Part shown: positions 16,902 to 25,368 of the stretch, in pieces
Numbering within the stretch: the stretch's first letter is position 1
How the letters are laid out: each line of letters starts with the position of its first letter
NCBI GenBank assembly: GCA_002333425.1
Contig: DDBL01000133.1
Location: forward strand, 4,571-68,570
DNA from: Leptospiraceae bacterium UBA2033
GTDB taxonomy: Bacteria > Spirochaetota > Leptospiria > Leptospirales > Leptospiraceae
Direction: 5' to 3'
Length of the DNA stretch: 64,000 nucleotides
Notes under the pieces: model-generated
The model's input: the letters and a program-made list of their open reading frames with translations, nothing else
Told to the model about the DNA's origin: nothing
Database searches by the model: none
Position numbers and translations under genes: made by a program

Positions 16902-17672
16902 ATGAATTTTCAAACTGCAATTTTACTTTTTATTTCTTTTTTATTTACTACTCTCGGGGGATTCATCGCGTTATCCGGTAGGACTTCGGACGAACGAAAT
17001 CTCGGGATTGGTTGTGTTGGTCTTTTTGGTGCTTCCTTCTTTACATTTGCCTATTTTGCTTGGAGAAAAAAGAATTTTGAAAAGCAAATGTTAAAAGAGG
17101 TAAATTCTATTTCTATATTGGGTAATAAAAAATTCCATATTGATAAAAATAAAGTCTATATTATATCCATATTATTATTTTGTTTGGGCGGATTCCTTGC
17201 TTATTTTGTAAGACTGAATTTAGTTTTTACTATTTTGACAAGTCTTATGGGGCTAACGGGGCTTATCCTTTTTTTGGGGATATTATTCGGATTTTTTGCT
17301 AGAGAATATTTGGTTTTTGAGTTTGATGGGATTCGAATGGGTTTTAAAAATTACTCTTATATTATTCGATGGGATAATATTATGAAAGTTTCTACTGAGG
17401 AATGGCATAACAATATGGCAGTCTTCATAAACTTAATTAACCCGGAGGATATTACACGTTATCTCTACGTGAGTAAAGGTCGAAGAGATAAAACTGTCAA
17501 AAAAATTTATTCTAAGATTGGATGGAATCTAAGTATGACAAATTCGCATCTATTGATTTTACCTGAAAGATTTGGACTAGATGTTGGGTATTTTTTTAAA
17601 GCCTTAGAGAGTTATTTGCATTATCCAGAAAAGAGACAGGAATTGAAACAAACTAAAAAAATTGGATCATGA
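16902..17672 (+). CDS. Membrane protein with PH-like soluble tail, unknown function
   Basis: Protein of 256 residues with four hydrophobic helices (about 5-25, 38-55, 85-105 and 108-135). A soluble C-terminal half follows, in which FDGIRMGFKNYSYIIRWDNI resembles the strands of bacterial PH-like membrane proteins. The start is 2 bases after the symporter stop, and the antiporter begins 6 bases after its own stop, so all three are probably one transcript. I do not recognise a named family with confidence. Confidence 0.65.
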   Translation: MNFQTAILLFISFLFTTLGGFIALSGRTSDERNLGIGCVGLFGASFFTFAYFAWRKKNFEKQMLKEVNSISILGNKKFHIDKNKVYIISILLFCLGGFLAYFVRLNLVFTILTSLMGLTGLILFLGILFGFFAREYLVFEFDGIRMGFKNYSYIIRWDNIMKVSTEEWHNNMAVFINLINPEDITRYLYVSKGRRDKTVKKIYSKIGWNLSMTNSHLLILPERFGLDVGYFFKALESYLHYPEKRQELKQTKKIGS

Positions 17673-17678
17673 GGTTTG

Positions 17679-19139
17679 ATGGATTCATTTAACAATTTAT
17701 TACTAGCCATTTCTATACTACTCGTTCTGAGTATTCTTGCAAGTAAAGTGACTGGTAGATTAGGAGTTCCTACTCTTTTAATTTTCTTAGGAATTGGGAT
17801 GCTTGCTGGTTCTGATGGAATTGGCGGAATTTATTTTGATGACGCTGCCATTACGCAAAATGTTGGTATAATCGCTCTTATCTATATATTATTTTCTGGT
17901 GGATTGGATACAAATTGGAACAAAGTAAAACCTATATTTTGGCAGGGATTTTCGTTAGCTACTTTGGGAGTATTTATAACTGCGATTGTTGTAGGTATTT
18001 TTGTTCATAAAATTTTGAATTTTACTTTGTTTGAAGGAATTTTAGTCGGATCAATTGTAGCTTCCACAGATGCTGCTGCGGTTTTTTCGATTATGCGCTC
18101 TCAAAAAGTGCAGCTCAGTGGACAAATTCGAGAGACGATAGAATTGGAATCTGGTAGTAATGATCCTATGTCGGTGTTTTTGACTATCGCACTTCTCAGG
18201 CTTGTCAAAGAGCCTGATGCAGGTATGATGGATTTAATTATTTTATTTGTTCAGCAAATGGGACTTGGTGGGGTAGGGGGATTTTTATTTGGAAAAGTTT
18301 CCATTTTTTTGATTAATAAAATTAAGTTACAATACGAAGGACTATATCCAGTTTTGACAATTACGATTGCTTTACTTAGTTATAGTTTAACTTCTTATAT
18401 TGGCGGTAATGGGTTTCTCGCTGTTTACCTCACCGGTCTTATTTTATCAGATAAGGATTTTATTCATAAGAAAAGTTTGATTAGGTTACACGATGGCGTG
18501 AGTTGGCTTATGCAGATAATTATGTTTTTGCTCTTGGGTCTACTTGTATTTCCAAAACAACTATTAAGTGTAGTTTGGATTGGAATTGTACTTTCTGTAA
18601 TTCTTATTTTTATCGCAAGACCTCTTAGCGTTTACATAAGTTTAGCCTTTGCAAAATTAAATTTTAAAGAAAAAGCAATGATTTCTTGGGTTGGACTTAG
18701 AGGATCTGTTCCGATTATTCTCGCAACATTTCCCAAACAAGCTGGAATTGAGAAAGCTGATTTAATTTTTAATTTGGTTTTTTTTATTGTGATTACTTCG
18801 ATTTTATTCCAAGGAACACTTCTTCCTGCTGTTGCAAAATTTTTTAAAGTCATCGAAAAAGATTCTAACCAACAACCGAAAATTATTCCCTTTCAACCAG
18901 AAGAAATTGGCAAAACGGATAATGATTTAGTAACTGTTACACTTTCTAAAGAATCTAAACTAATTGGAAAGCAGATTGTAGAAGTAGGGCTTCCTGAAGG
19001 TGCTCTGATTGTACTTCTCACTAGAGGAGAAGAGTATGTAGTTCCTCGGGGCGCAACTCAACTCATGGAAAATGATATTATCCTTATTTTAGCTGGTCGA
19101 AAGTTACTTCCCAAAATCCACGAAATCATGAAAGTCTGA
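17679..19139 (+). CDS. NhaP2/CvrA-like K+(Na+)/H+ antiporter with TrkA-C domain
   Basis: Antiporter of 486 residues with about 12 transmembrane helices. The CPA1 family motifs ASTDAAAVFSI and ELESGSNDPMSVF are present; the Asp residues in these are the expected ion-binding and proton-binding residues. A soluble C-terminal segment of about 80 residues (VTLSKESKLIGKQIVEVGLP onward) is a TrkA-C/RCK-C-type ligand-binding domain. I use ATG 17679 rather than the TTG three bases earlier because AGG lies at suitable spacing. It probably protects against high K+ or Na+ together with the upstream symporter. Confidence 0.88.
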   Translation: MDSFNNLLLAISILLVLSILASKVTGRLGVPTLLIFLGIGMLAGSDGIGGIYFDDAAITQNVGIIALIYILFSGGLDTNWNKVKPIFWQGFSLATLGVFITAIVVGIFVHKILNFTLFEGILVGSIVASTDAAAVFSIMRSQKVQLSGQIRETIELESGSNDPMSVFLTIALLRLVKEPDAGMMDLIILFVQQMGLGGVGGFLFGKVSIFLINKIKLQYEGLYPVLTITIALLSYSLTSYIGGNGFLAVYLTGLILSDKDFIHKKSLIRLHDGVSWLMQIIMFLLLGLLVFPKQLLSVVWIGIVLSVILIFIARPLSVYISLAFAKLNFKEKAMISWVGLRGSVPIILATFPKQAGIEKADLIFNLVFFIVITSILFQGTLLPAVAKFFKVIEKDSNQQPKIIPFQPEEIGKTDNDLVTVTLSKESKLIGKQIVEVGLPEGALIVLLTRGEEYVVPRGATQLMENDIILILAGRKLLPKIHEIMKV

Positions 19140-19236
19140 TTGGTATTCGGATAATATTTTTAGATAAATAAAAAAATACTTTCACATTCAAACCTGTGTT
19201 TTCCTATATTCATAGAACAATAGGAGAAATTTATAT

Positions 19237-20643
19237 ATGAACAGAGAAAAACTTTTTGGACTAAACCCAAATTACTTCACAGTAGGTTATGCACATCTAA
19301 TTAAAACAGCAATTTTTTTGCGTTATGGGATTAATCCAGATCAAAAGATTTCTCTTTCGACAAAACCATCTCCCATTTTTAAAGACTTAGAAATTTTTCA
19401 AAAAGGTGTAGGAACTCAAGTAAAAGACGATGGAGTTCTAGTTGGAACTATTCGTATGGGATATGGTCATCATCGAATGGCATATGCACTTTATTCTTGG
19501 GTTCTCGCAAAAAAGTTAAAACCATATTTGCATGATTTGCTTGGAATTGAGTCAAACGAAGCTGTTGCGATTAAAGAAATCGATGGGCTTTACAGTCAAA
19601 TGAGTCGAGTTTCTTCTGAGTGGGGCGGACCGATTGAATGGGCTTGGGGTCAGCTCACTGCACAAGGAAATATTGGTTCGTTGTATCTATCAAGTTTACT
19701 TGCGGAAAGTTATGCGAATATGATGTCTGATCTTTCTCGTGAGTTACCGTATATTTCTACTTATCCGCTCAATGGACAAATTGCAGTAGAGGCTGGTTTT
19801 AAAAATGTTGTTCATTTGATTTGTGATAATTTTCCACAATATTACTTACTTGTTCCTGGTGCTTTGAATTTAGTTCAGAGTCCAGCTTCCTATCATAAGT
19901 TTATTGATATGGGAGTTCCAAAAGAGAATTTGCATATTGCTGGACATTGGGTGTCCGAGCCTCTGGTGACTAACGTTATGGTTGATTCAATTGCACGTAT
20001 TGAGAGAATTCAAAAACAAAAACCTAAACGCCTTTTACTTCCGATCGGCGGAGCAGGTGCACAGAAAAATTATACGATTAGTTTTATTGATAATATCAAA
20101 AATAAACTAAAGAATGGAGAGTTACATTTATTTATCAATACGGGTGATCATCTTGGTATGTTTGAGATTCTAAAGACTGAAATTGAAAGAATGGGTTTGA
20201 ATTATCATATAGTAAGTAATTGGGATAGTCTTTTGGAATTTTGTAAAACTCATAGTTTTGATTCGGTGGATGAGTCAAAACTGAAACCAGTTACTTTATT
20301 TTCTTATCAAAATTATTACGAAGCGTTTACTACGACTGATTATTTGATTCGTGTATCGGATATTTTGGTTACCAAACCATCCGAGTTGGCGTTTTATCCA
20401 ATTCCTAAGTTATTTATTCGTAGAGTGGGAGATCATGAAGCTGCTTCTGCTTTTCGTTCGATGGAAATTGGAGAAGGAACAACCGAATGTAGAGAGCCAG
20501 AGCACGCATTTGAAATGGTAAAACTTCTAACCGAACAAAATCAAATTTTACAACGTATGAATGAATGCGTTATTCGCAATGCTAAGTATGGAATCTACGA
20601 TGGCGCAAAAAATGCAGTTGAAATTGCGATGAAGACAACTTAA
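19237..20643 (+). CDS. Putative GT-B fold glycosyltransferase-like protein
   Basis: Cytosolic protein of 468 residues. RMGYGHHRMAYALYSW near residue 70 resembles the GHGHxxAA motif of MGDG-synthase/GT28 enzymes. The central LLLPIGGAGAQKNY and the later ILVTKPSELAFYPIPKLFI fit the donor-binding half of GT-B enzymes. It is larger than typical GT28 proteins and the similarity is visible only at motif level, so substrate and reaction are unknown. GGAG precedes the ATG. The gene is single and converges on a helicase gene, with an inverted repeat filling the 56 bases between the stop codons. Confidence 0.55.
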   Translation: MNREKLFGLNPNYFTVGYAHLIKTAIFLRYGINPDQKISLSTKPSPIFKDLEIFQKGVGTQVKDDGVLVGTIRMGYGHHRMAYALYSWVLAKKLKPYLHDLLGIESNEAVAIKEIDGLYSQMSRVSSEWGGPIEWAWGQLTAQGNIGSLYLSSLLAESYANMMSDLSRELPYISTYPLNGQIAVEAGFKNVVHLICDNFPQYYLLVPGALNLVQSPASYHKFIDMGVPKENLHIAGHWVSEPLVTNVMVDSIARIERIQKQKPKRLLLPIGGAGAQKNYTISFIDNIKNKLKNGELHLFINTGDHLGMFEILKTEIERMGLNYHIVSNWDSLLEFCKTHSFDSVDESKLKPVTLFSYQNYYEAFTTTDYLIRVSDILVTKPSELAFYPIPKLFIRRVGDHEAASAFRSMEIGEGTTECREPEHAFEMVKLLTEQNQILQRMNECVIRNAKYGIYDGAKNAVEIAMKTT

Positions 20644-20703
20644 AGATTACCACCGATGAACACCGATAAAAGATTGGATATTTTCAAGATTGTCGGTGTT
20701 CAT
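20644..20703. repeat. Inverted repeat between convergent genes
   Basis: ATGAACACCGA (20657-20667) and TCGGTGTTCAT (20693-20703) are perfect 11-base inverted arms. The left edge (AAAGATTACCACCGAT) matches the repeat ends at 1-20, 50812-50849 and 55592-55606. The right arm supplies the stop codon of the helicase gene (TGA on the minus strand, 20702-20700). It may serve as a bidirectional terminator. Confidence 0.7.
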
Positions 20704-22001
20704 ATCCTTGTTGCTTCGTAAATTAATTTTATTTCTCTGACGGCAAATCTAAAGTATCCGAAGAAATGATCTTCGATTTGATCCTTTTTGGATTTACGAT
20801 TTCCGAAAATGTAAAGGTTGTCCTTGGCGCGGCTAAGGGCAACATACAAAATTCTTCGTTCTTCTTCTATAGTTTCCTTACTTTCATTTAGTTTTAGATT
20901 CCAACCAGAATGTAAATCCACATAAACGCTACCAAACTCTAATCCTTTCGAAGCATGGATAGTCATGATATGTGTTTCTGGGATTCCTAATTTTGTTAAG
21001 AATTGGATTCGTAGATTTGATCTGCATAGAACTATTATATCAGGATTAGTTATAATTTGATTTTGAATTGAGAAACAGAGTGATTCTAAAGTTTGTTCCT
21101 CTGACAAACAAATTCGAAAAACATTTGCATTCCCTTTTCGAAATGCGTGCACTTTTTTTTGAATGTTTTTTTTATTTTTCGATATAGGAAGTGCAGAAGT
21201 TTTAATTATTGCGGGTAACGAGCGGTAATTGGTAGTGAGGAAGTGAATAGAGCAGGGCGAAAAGAAGTCTTTGAATTTCAAAAATGGTTCTGTGCTAGCT
21301 CCTCTAAATCCGTAGATTGCCTGCCAGTCATCACCAACTACACAGAGTTTTTCGGGGTTTAACAATCTTAGCCACTCTAATTGTTCTAAGTCTGTATCTT
21401 GAAACTCATCTACTATCACTCGTTTGACTTCTTTACGAGCTTCTAAAGCCCACATTTTTTGAACTCTAAGTCCGTCTAGGTAGATTTCAACTAAATCATC
21501 GAAATCTAGTTTGCCATTTTCTTTTTTATACAGCGCATAATATTCATTTATCTGAGTAGCAAGATGTGGAAAGTATTTTTGTAGAAAATTTCCAGTGGAA
21601 GAGAGTAAAAATTCGTAAGGTATTCCGCCAATTTTGAATCGCTCTCGTTTAAAATACTCTTTGAAAATTTTTTCTTTTTCTGTTGGTTCAATGATTTTGA
21701 CTTCTATTCCTTGAAAATCAGGATTGTATTTTTGTAAAATGTAGAGGCAATAGGCATGAAATGTTTGAATTCGAATCTGCTGTGATTTCACTTTTTTTTC
21801 CAATCGTTCCTTGATTTCCGCCACTGCCTTTCTGGAAAAAGTAATCACTAGAATCTCGGATTGGTTTTCCTCTTTTTTTTGAATTATCTGTTCAAGGAGT
21901 GCTATCATTGTACTTGTTTTACCGGAACCCGCCGCCGCAATCACTTGTTTGAAATTCGTTTCGTCATTTAGAATTGACTGTTGTTCTTTGCTGTAATTCA
22001 T
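20700..22001 (-). CDS. Compact UvrD/Rep-like SF1 DNA helicase
   Basis: ATP-dependent superfamily 1A helicase of 433 residues, much shorter than the 650-750 residues of UvrD, Rep or PcrA. All core motifs are visible: Q motif (NYSKEQQSIL), I (AAAGSGKT), II (VIVDEFQDT), III (VGDDWQAIYGFRGA), IV (LTTNYRS), V (TIHASKGLEF) and VI (ILYVALSRAKD). The shortening is mainly in the 2B region. The start at ATG 22001 has GAGGG upstream. The stop codon is inside a repeat, so the C-terminus may have been changed when the repeat arrived, although motif VI is intact. A repair or recombination role is likely. Confidence 0.85.
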   Translation of the reverse strand: MNYSKEQQSILNDETNFKQVIAAAGSGKTSTMIALLEQIIQKKEENQSEILVITFSRKAVAEIKERLEKKVKSQQIRIQTFHAYCLYILQKYNPDFQGIEVKIIEPTEKEKIFKEYFKRERFKIGGIPYEFLLSSTGNFLQKYFPHLATQINEYYALYKKENGKLDFDDLVEIYLDGLRVQKMWALEARKEVKRVIVDEFQDTDLEQLEWLRLLNPEKLCVVGDDWQAIYGFRGASTEPFLKFKDFFSPCSIHFLTTNYRSLPAIIKTSALPISKNKKNIQKKVHAFRKGNANVFRICLSEEQTLESLCFSIQNQIITNPDIIVLCRSNLRIQFLTKLGIPETHIMTIHASKGLEFGSVYVDLHSGWNLKLNESKETIEEERRILYVALSRAKDNLYIFGNRKSKKDQIEDHFFGYFRFAVREIKLIYEATRI

Positions 22002-22052
22002 CTTTACCCTCAAGTTTGTATTTGAAAGTAGGTGGTAGCTAGTCAGCTTCAA

Positions 22053-22395
22053 TTCTTGATTGTAAAGTATTGAGCTTTAGATTGTAATTTACTTTCAATT
22101 AGAATAGGTAAGAAAAAGTCGTGTGGGCGCATTTTTTTTAGAGGAAATTACGTATTTGAGCTGATTTTTTATTTTTTTTTTTCAAAAAAATCTCTAATTT
22201 GTCCTAGTTGTAAACTATACTTATTTTTGTAAGCAGGAAGAGAATTTGTGAAATTTCCTAGTAAATTAATGGAAATTACATAAAAATCTTGACAAATACT
22301 TGTCGTATGTTAAGTATGCTATACAAATATTAAGTTTAATTTTTAGTTGACATAATTACTGTTTATGTCGTCTAATAAATGAAACGGAGGAAACC
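22053..22395. other. AT-rich divergent promoter region
   Basis: 343 bases between the divergent helicase and the small gene before radC. T-runs at about 22128-22195 are notable. No gene is seen. TTGACA at 22289 provides a -35 candidate for the rightward operon, with several possible -10 sequences (AAGTAT or TATGCT near 22312-22320). Confidence 0.5.
22291..22304. promoter_or_regulatory. Operator-like inverted repeat over a -35 box
   Basis: GACAAATACTTGTC is a perfect 5-4-5 inverted repeat overlapping TTGACA (22289-22294). A repressor bound here would block the promoter of the small gene and radC. It does not match the TTTG-N5-CAAA pattern described for leptospiral LexA, so the regulator is unknown. 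Confidence 0.45.
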
Positions 22396-22611
22396 ATGAT
22401 AATTAGATCTTTGGAACATCCAGTTTACTATCGCAGGAAAAAAGGCGGTCTTTCAGGTGCTGAACTGAAACCAAAGCCAGTTCAAGATAGATACAGCAAA
22501 ACCTTTGAGGAATACCTTGCTGAGGCTTTTCAAGGTGAAGTTGTTCAGAATGGTGCTTGGTTCTCCAATCAACTTTCTGATCTCACTAAACGCAACTTGA
22601 GAAGAATCTGA
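22396..22611 (+). CDS. Small basic protein upstream of radC, unknown function
   Basis: Protein of 71 residues, rich in Lys/Arg at both ends, with no signal peptide or membrane segment. The ribosome-binding site CGGAGGAAACC is one of the strongest in the window, so translation is likely. The stop TGA (22609-22611) overlaps a CTG (22608-22610) that probably starts radC, implying translational coupling. I do not recognise the family. Confidence 0.65.
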   Translation: MIIRSLEHPVYYRRKKGGLSGAELKPKPVQDRYSKTFEEYLAEAFQGEVVQNGAWFSNQLSDLTKRNLRRI

Positions 22612-23294
22612 GTCTCACTTTTTCTAAGGGACTCAATTCCAAGACCGATCCTCGCTCTATTGCTCTCAGAAGTCCTGAAAAGATGCAGGACTGGGAGCTA
22701 ATTGCAGTTTTGTTTGGGAGTGGAGGCAGGGGGCGTGATGTTGAGACTCTCTCTAAAGAGTTATTGGTTCAATTTTCAGGAATTTTGGGTTTGATCAATG
22801 CCCCAGCTTCTTTGCTAGAAAAGCAAAAAGGGATTGGAAAAGCCAAAATTGCGACATTATTCGCTTTGCGGGAGCTTTGTCATAGAGTTAAGCTCAAGAA
22901 TTTGTTTCTTAACCCAGTTCTGAAATTAGAATCATTAATTGAACTTTTACATTTAAAACTAATCAAAGAAGTCCGCGAGTGTTTTTATCTGATTACATTG
23001 GACTCAGACAAAAGTTTGATTAATTTTGAATTACTTGCTCGTGGGAGTTTAGATGAAGTCGGGGTTCACTCGAGGGAAATCGTTAAACAAATACTAGATG
23101 AAGCTGCTAAATATGTAATCATAGCACATAATCATCCGCGTCAGTCGTGTGAGCCAAGTAGTTCAGATTATCTACTATTTTATCAACTTCAAAATTTACT
23201 TTCTCAATTAGATGTAATTCTTTTAGATCATTTAGTAATTGGGAAGGAAGGTGTTTTTTCTTGTTCAGATAAAAAAATCCTTTTGAAATCTTAA
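22608..23294 (+). CDS. radC: RadC/JAB-domain protein, probable CTG start
   Basis: RadC (UPF0758) family protein with an N-terminal helix-hairpin-helix region (GSGGRGRDVETLSKEL, then KGIGKAKIATLFALREL) and a C-terminal JAB/MPN domain. The JAMM metal motif is complete: HSREIVKQ, then IIAHNHPRQSCEPSSSD. The first ATG (22683) would remove the conserved segment PRSIALRSPEKMQDWELI. The frame stays open upstream only to 22590 and contains no ATG, GTG or TTG there. CTG at 22608, overlapping the previous stop and preceded by GAGAAG, gives about 228 residues, the normal RadC length. The biochemical role of RadC remains uncertain. Confidence 0.75.
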   Translation: MSLTFSKGLNSKTDPRSIALRSPEKMQDWELIAVLFGSGGRGRDVETLSKELLVQFSGILGLINAPASLLEKQKGIGKAKIATLFALRELCHRVKLKNLFLNPVLKLESLIELLHLKLIKEVRECFYLITLDSDKSLINFELLARGSLDEVGVHSREIVKQILDEAAKYVIIAHNHPRQSCEPSSSDYLLFYQLQNLLSQLDVILLDHLVIGKEGVFSCSDKKILLKS

Positions 23295-23348
23295 AAAATC
23301 TTTCATTGATAAAGAGCCAAGTCTTTAAAATATAGTGTTAACGACGTT

Positions 23349-24116
23349 ATGGTATTAGCTTTTAAAAACCTACAAATTCTTTGGATATTAGTAAAGAGAG
23401 ATTATGCGCTTCAATTTGCTGGCAGTGTACTCGGGGTTTTTTGGATGCTTGTGCAGAGTTTGAGTTTAATTTTTATCTATACATTTGTGTTTTTTATCTT
23501 AAATAAATCCACGAATATTCCTAATTCAAAATTAGATTATCCTAGTTATATTTTTGCAGGACTTTTATTTTGGATTCCTTTGCAAGAGATGTTGGTTCGT
23601 GGTGTTAGTATTTTAACTGATAATAGGCAATTAATCAAACGTTCCAGTTTAGGCGCGAATCTATTTTTATGGATACCTTTTTTACAGATGTTACTTCATA
23701 GTTTTGTAATTTCAATTCCTGTATTTGTAGTTTTGTTTTGGAAGGGTAGCTTAAATTGGCATATTTTTTATTTTTCCTACTTAGTAATTTTTTTCACAGG
23801 TTTATATTTGATGCTTATTTTAGAGTATCTTGCGCGTATAAACATTTTGTTAAAAGATATATCTCCTATCATGCGGCTTCTGTCACAGATTTTATTTTGG
23901 ACACTTCCTATTTTATATTTTCCATCTGGAGTTTTAGGTGAGGTTAATCTATATAATCCTTTTGTTATTCCTTTAGATATTTTTCGATGGATCGTATTAA
24001 AGGAATATTCGATTCAATTTTCTTTTTTTGTTTTTTTAGTTCCTCTTTCACTTTTTACTTTTATTTTTATTTTGACTCGCTTCAAATTAGATGAAGTGGT
24101 ATTGGATCATCTGTGA
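23349..24116 (+). CDS. ABC-2 type polysaccharide export permease (Wzm-like)
   Basis: Inner-membrane protein of 255 residues with six hydrophobic helices and the N-terminal pattern of ABC-2 polysaccharide/polyol-phosphate export permeases (LVKRDYALQFAGSVLGVFWM). Its stop overlaps the GTG start of the ATPase gene (GTGA), so the pair is translated together and forms a Wzm/Wzt-like exporter for O-antigen or another surface glycan. No other glycan genes are adjacent in this window. No clear Shine-Dalgarno is visible upstream. Confidence 0.85.
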   Translation: MVLAFKNLQILWILVKRDYALQFAGSVLGVFWMLVQSLSLIFIYTFVFFILNKSTNIPNSKLDYPSYIFAGLLFWIPLQEMLVRGVSILTDNRQLIKRSSLGANLFLWIPFLQMLLHSFVISIPVFVVLFWKGSLNWHIFYFSYLVIFFTGLYLMLILEYLARINILLKDISPIMRLLSQILFWTLPILYFPSGVLGEVNLYNPFVIPLDIFRWIVLKEYSIQFSFFVFLVPLSLFTFIFILTRFKLDEVVLDHL

Positions 24117-25303
24117 TTCGACTTCAAAATCTTACTAAAAAATATGTCGGGTTTAAATCTCCTTTTGAGAGAATTTTAACTGCCATAAGTTTCGGGCTAA
24201 TACCCGGTAGCCGTTCTTTTACTGCGTTGAATGGAATTAATCTCATTGTAAATCCAGGTGAAATTCTAGGTATCATTGGAAGAAATGGGGCAGGTAAATC
24301 AACTCTCTTAAAAGTTTTATCCGGAGTTTCTAAATTTCAATCAGGAGTTCTAGAAAGAAAAGGTTCTATACGCTCTATTTTGGAATTAGGGGTAGGGTTT
24401 AACTCAGAGTTATCAGGTTATGAAAATGTGTATTACAATGGTTTAGTTTGGGGTTATTCGGTTACCGAAATTGAGGATTTAACAAATTCTATATTTGAGT
24501 TTTCGGGTTTAAATGATTTTCGAGGAGTTCCTCTGAAAAATTATTCAACCGGCATGATGATGCGTCTTGGTTTTGCCCTAGCTACCGCAAATCGTCCCGA
24601 TATACTTTTAGTTGATGAGGCACTTGCTGTGGGAGATGCAAGTTTTCAGCAAAAGTCACTTTCTCGTTTTCAGAAATTTAAAGAAGAAGGTTCCGCAATC
24701 GTAATTGTGAGTCATGATTTGAATCTTTTACAAATGATTTCGGATAGAATGATCGTAATGGAAAAAGGTAAAATCGAATATGACGGATTACCTGCGTTAG
24801 CTCTTAAAAAATACATTCAGATTTTAGCAGAAAATTCTTTTTTAGAATCTTCTCATGATAAGAATATTGATTCGGAGTTTATTGATTTTTATGCAGTTAG
24901 TTTGTCCAGTTTTGGTATTGCAAAAGCGATTTTTGGAATAGGGGAAGTAGTTACTCTTCATTTTTCGATTAAGTTTAAAGCGGCTATTCCTGATTTGACT
25001 ATTGGATTTCATATTGATGATGCAAAAGGTTTAAGAGTCTTTGGCACAAATTCGCATCATCTAAAAAAAGCGATTAAAGATTTAAAAGCTGGGTCGACTA
25101 TTAGTTTTAAATTTAATTTCCCCTTAAATATTTCACATGGAAAGTATAATCTTGGTTTTGCGCTACACGAAGGGGATAACCATACTACGAATTGTTATCT
25201 CTGGAAAGATGATATTCTTGATTTTGAAGTAGAAAGATTAGGTGTTCCTAAGTTTGATGGACCTAGTTTTTTGCCTGTCGATTGTGAGTGGGAGATTGAG
25301 TAG
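24113..25303 (+). CDS. ABC transporter ATPase with Wzt-type C-terminal domain
   Basis: Nucleotide-binding subunit of 396 residues. The ATPase domain (about 1-240) has Walker A GRNGAGKST, the signature NYSTGMMMRLGFA and Walker B ILLVDEALAVGD with the H-loop VSHDLNL. The extra C-terminal domain (about 250-395, beta-rich) resembles Wzt_C domains that recognise the terminal modification of the exported polysaccharide. Translation begins at a GTG that overlaps the permease stop. A strong inverted repeat follows the stop and separates it from the convergent greA-like gene. Confidence 0.88.
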   Translation: MIRLQNLTKKYVGFKSPFERILTAISFGLIPGSRSFTALNGINLIVNPGEILGIIGRNGAGKSTLLKVLSGVSKFQSGVLERKGSIRSILELGVGFNSELSGYENVYYNGLVWGYSVTEIEDLTNSIFEFSGLNDFRGVPLKNYSTGMMMRLGFALATANRPDILLVDEALAVGDASFQQKSLSRFQKFKEEGSAIVIVSHDLNLLQMISDRMIVMEKGKIEYDGLPALALKKYIQILAENSFLESSHDKNIDSEFIDFYAVSLSSFGIAKAIFGIGEVVTLHFSIKFKAAIPDLTIGFHIDDAKGLRVFGTNSHHLKKAIKDLKAGSTISFKFNFPLNISHGKYNLGFALHEGDNHTTNCYLWKDDILDFEVERLGVPKFDGPSFLPVDCEWEIE

Positions 25304-25314
25304 TAAAGAAACAG

Positions 25315-25356
25315 CATTATCGTAAGGACTTGATTAATCAAGTTCCTTACGATAAT
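25315..25356. terminator. Palindrome between convergent genes
   Basis: CATTATCGTAAGGA on the left pairs with TCCTTACGATAATG on the right, and the inner arms CTTGAT and ATCAAG continue the stem with one bulged base. It lies between the stops of the ABC ATPase (25303) and the greA-like gene (25369) and could terminate both transcripts. It lacks a long T-run, so it may equally be a mobile palindrome. Confidence 0.6.
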
Positions 25357-25368
25357 GAGCGAAGATGG

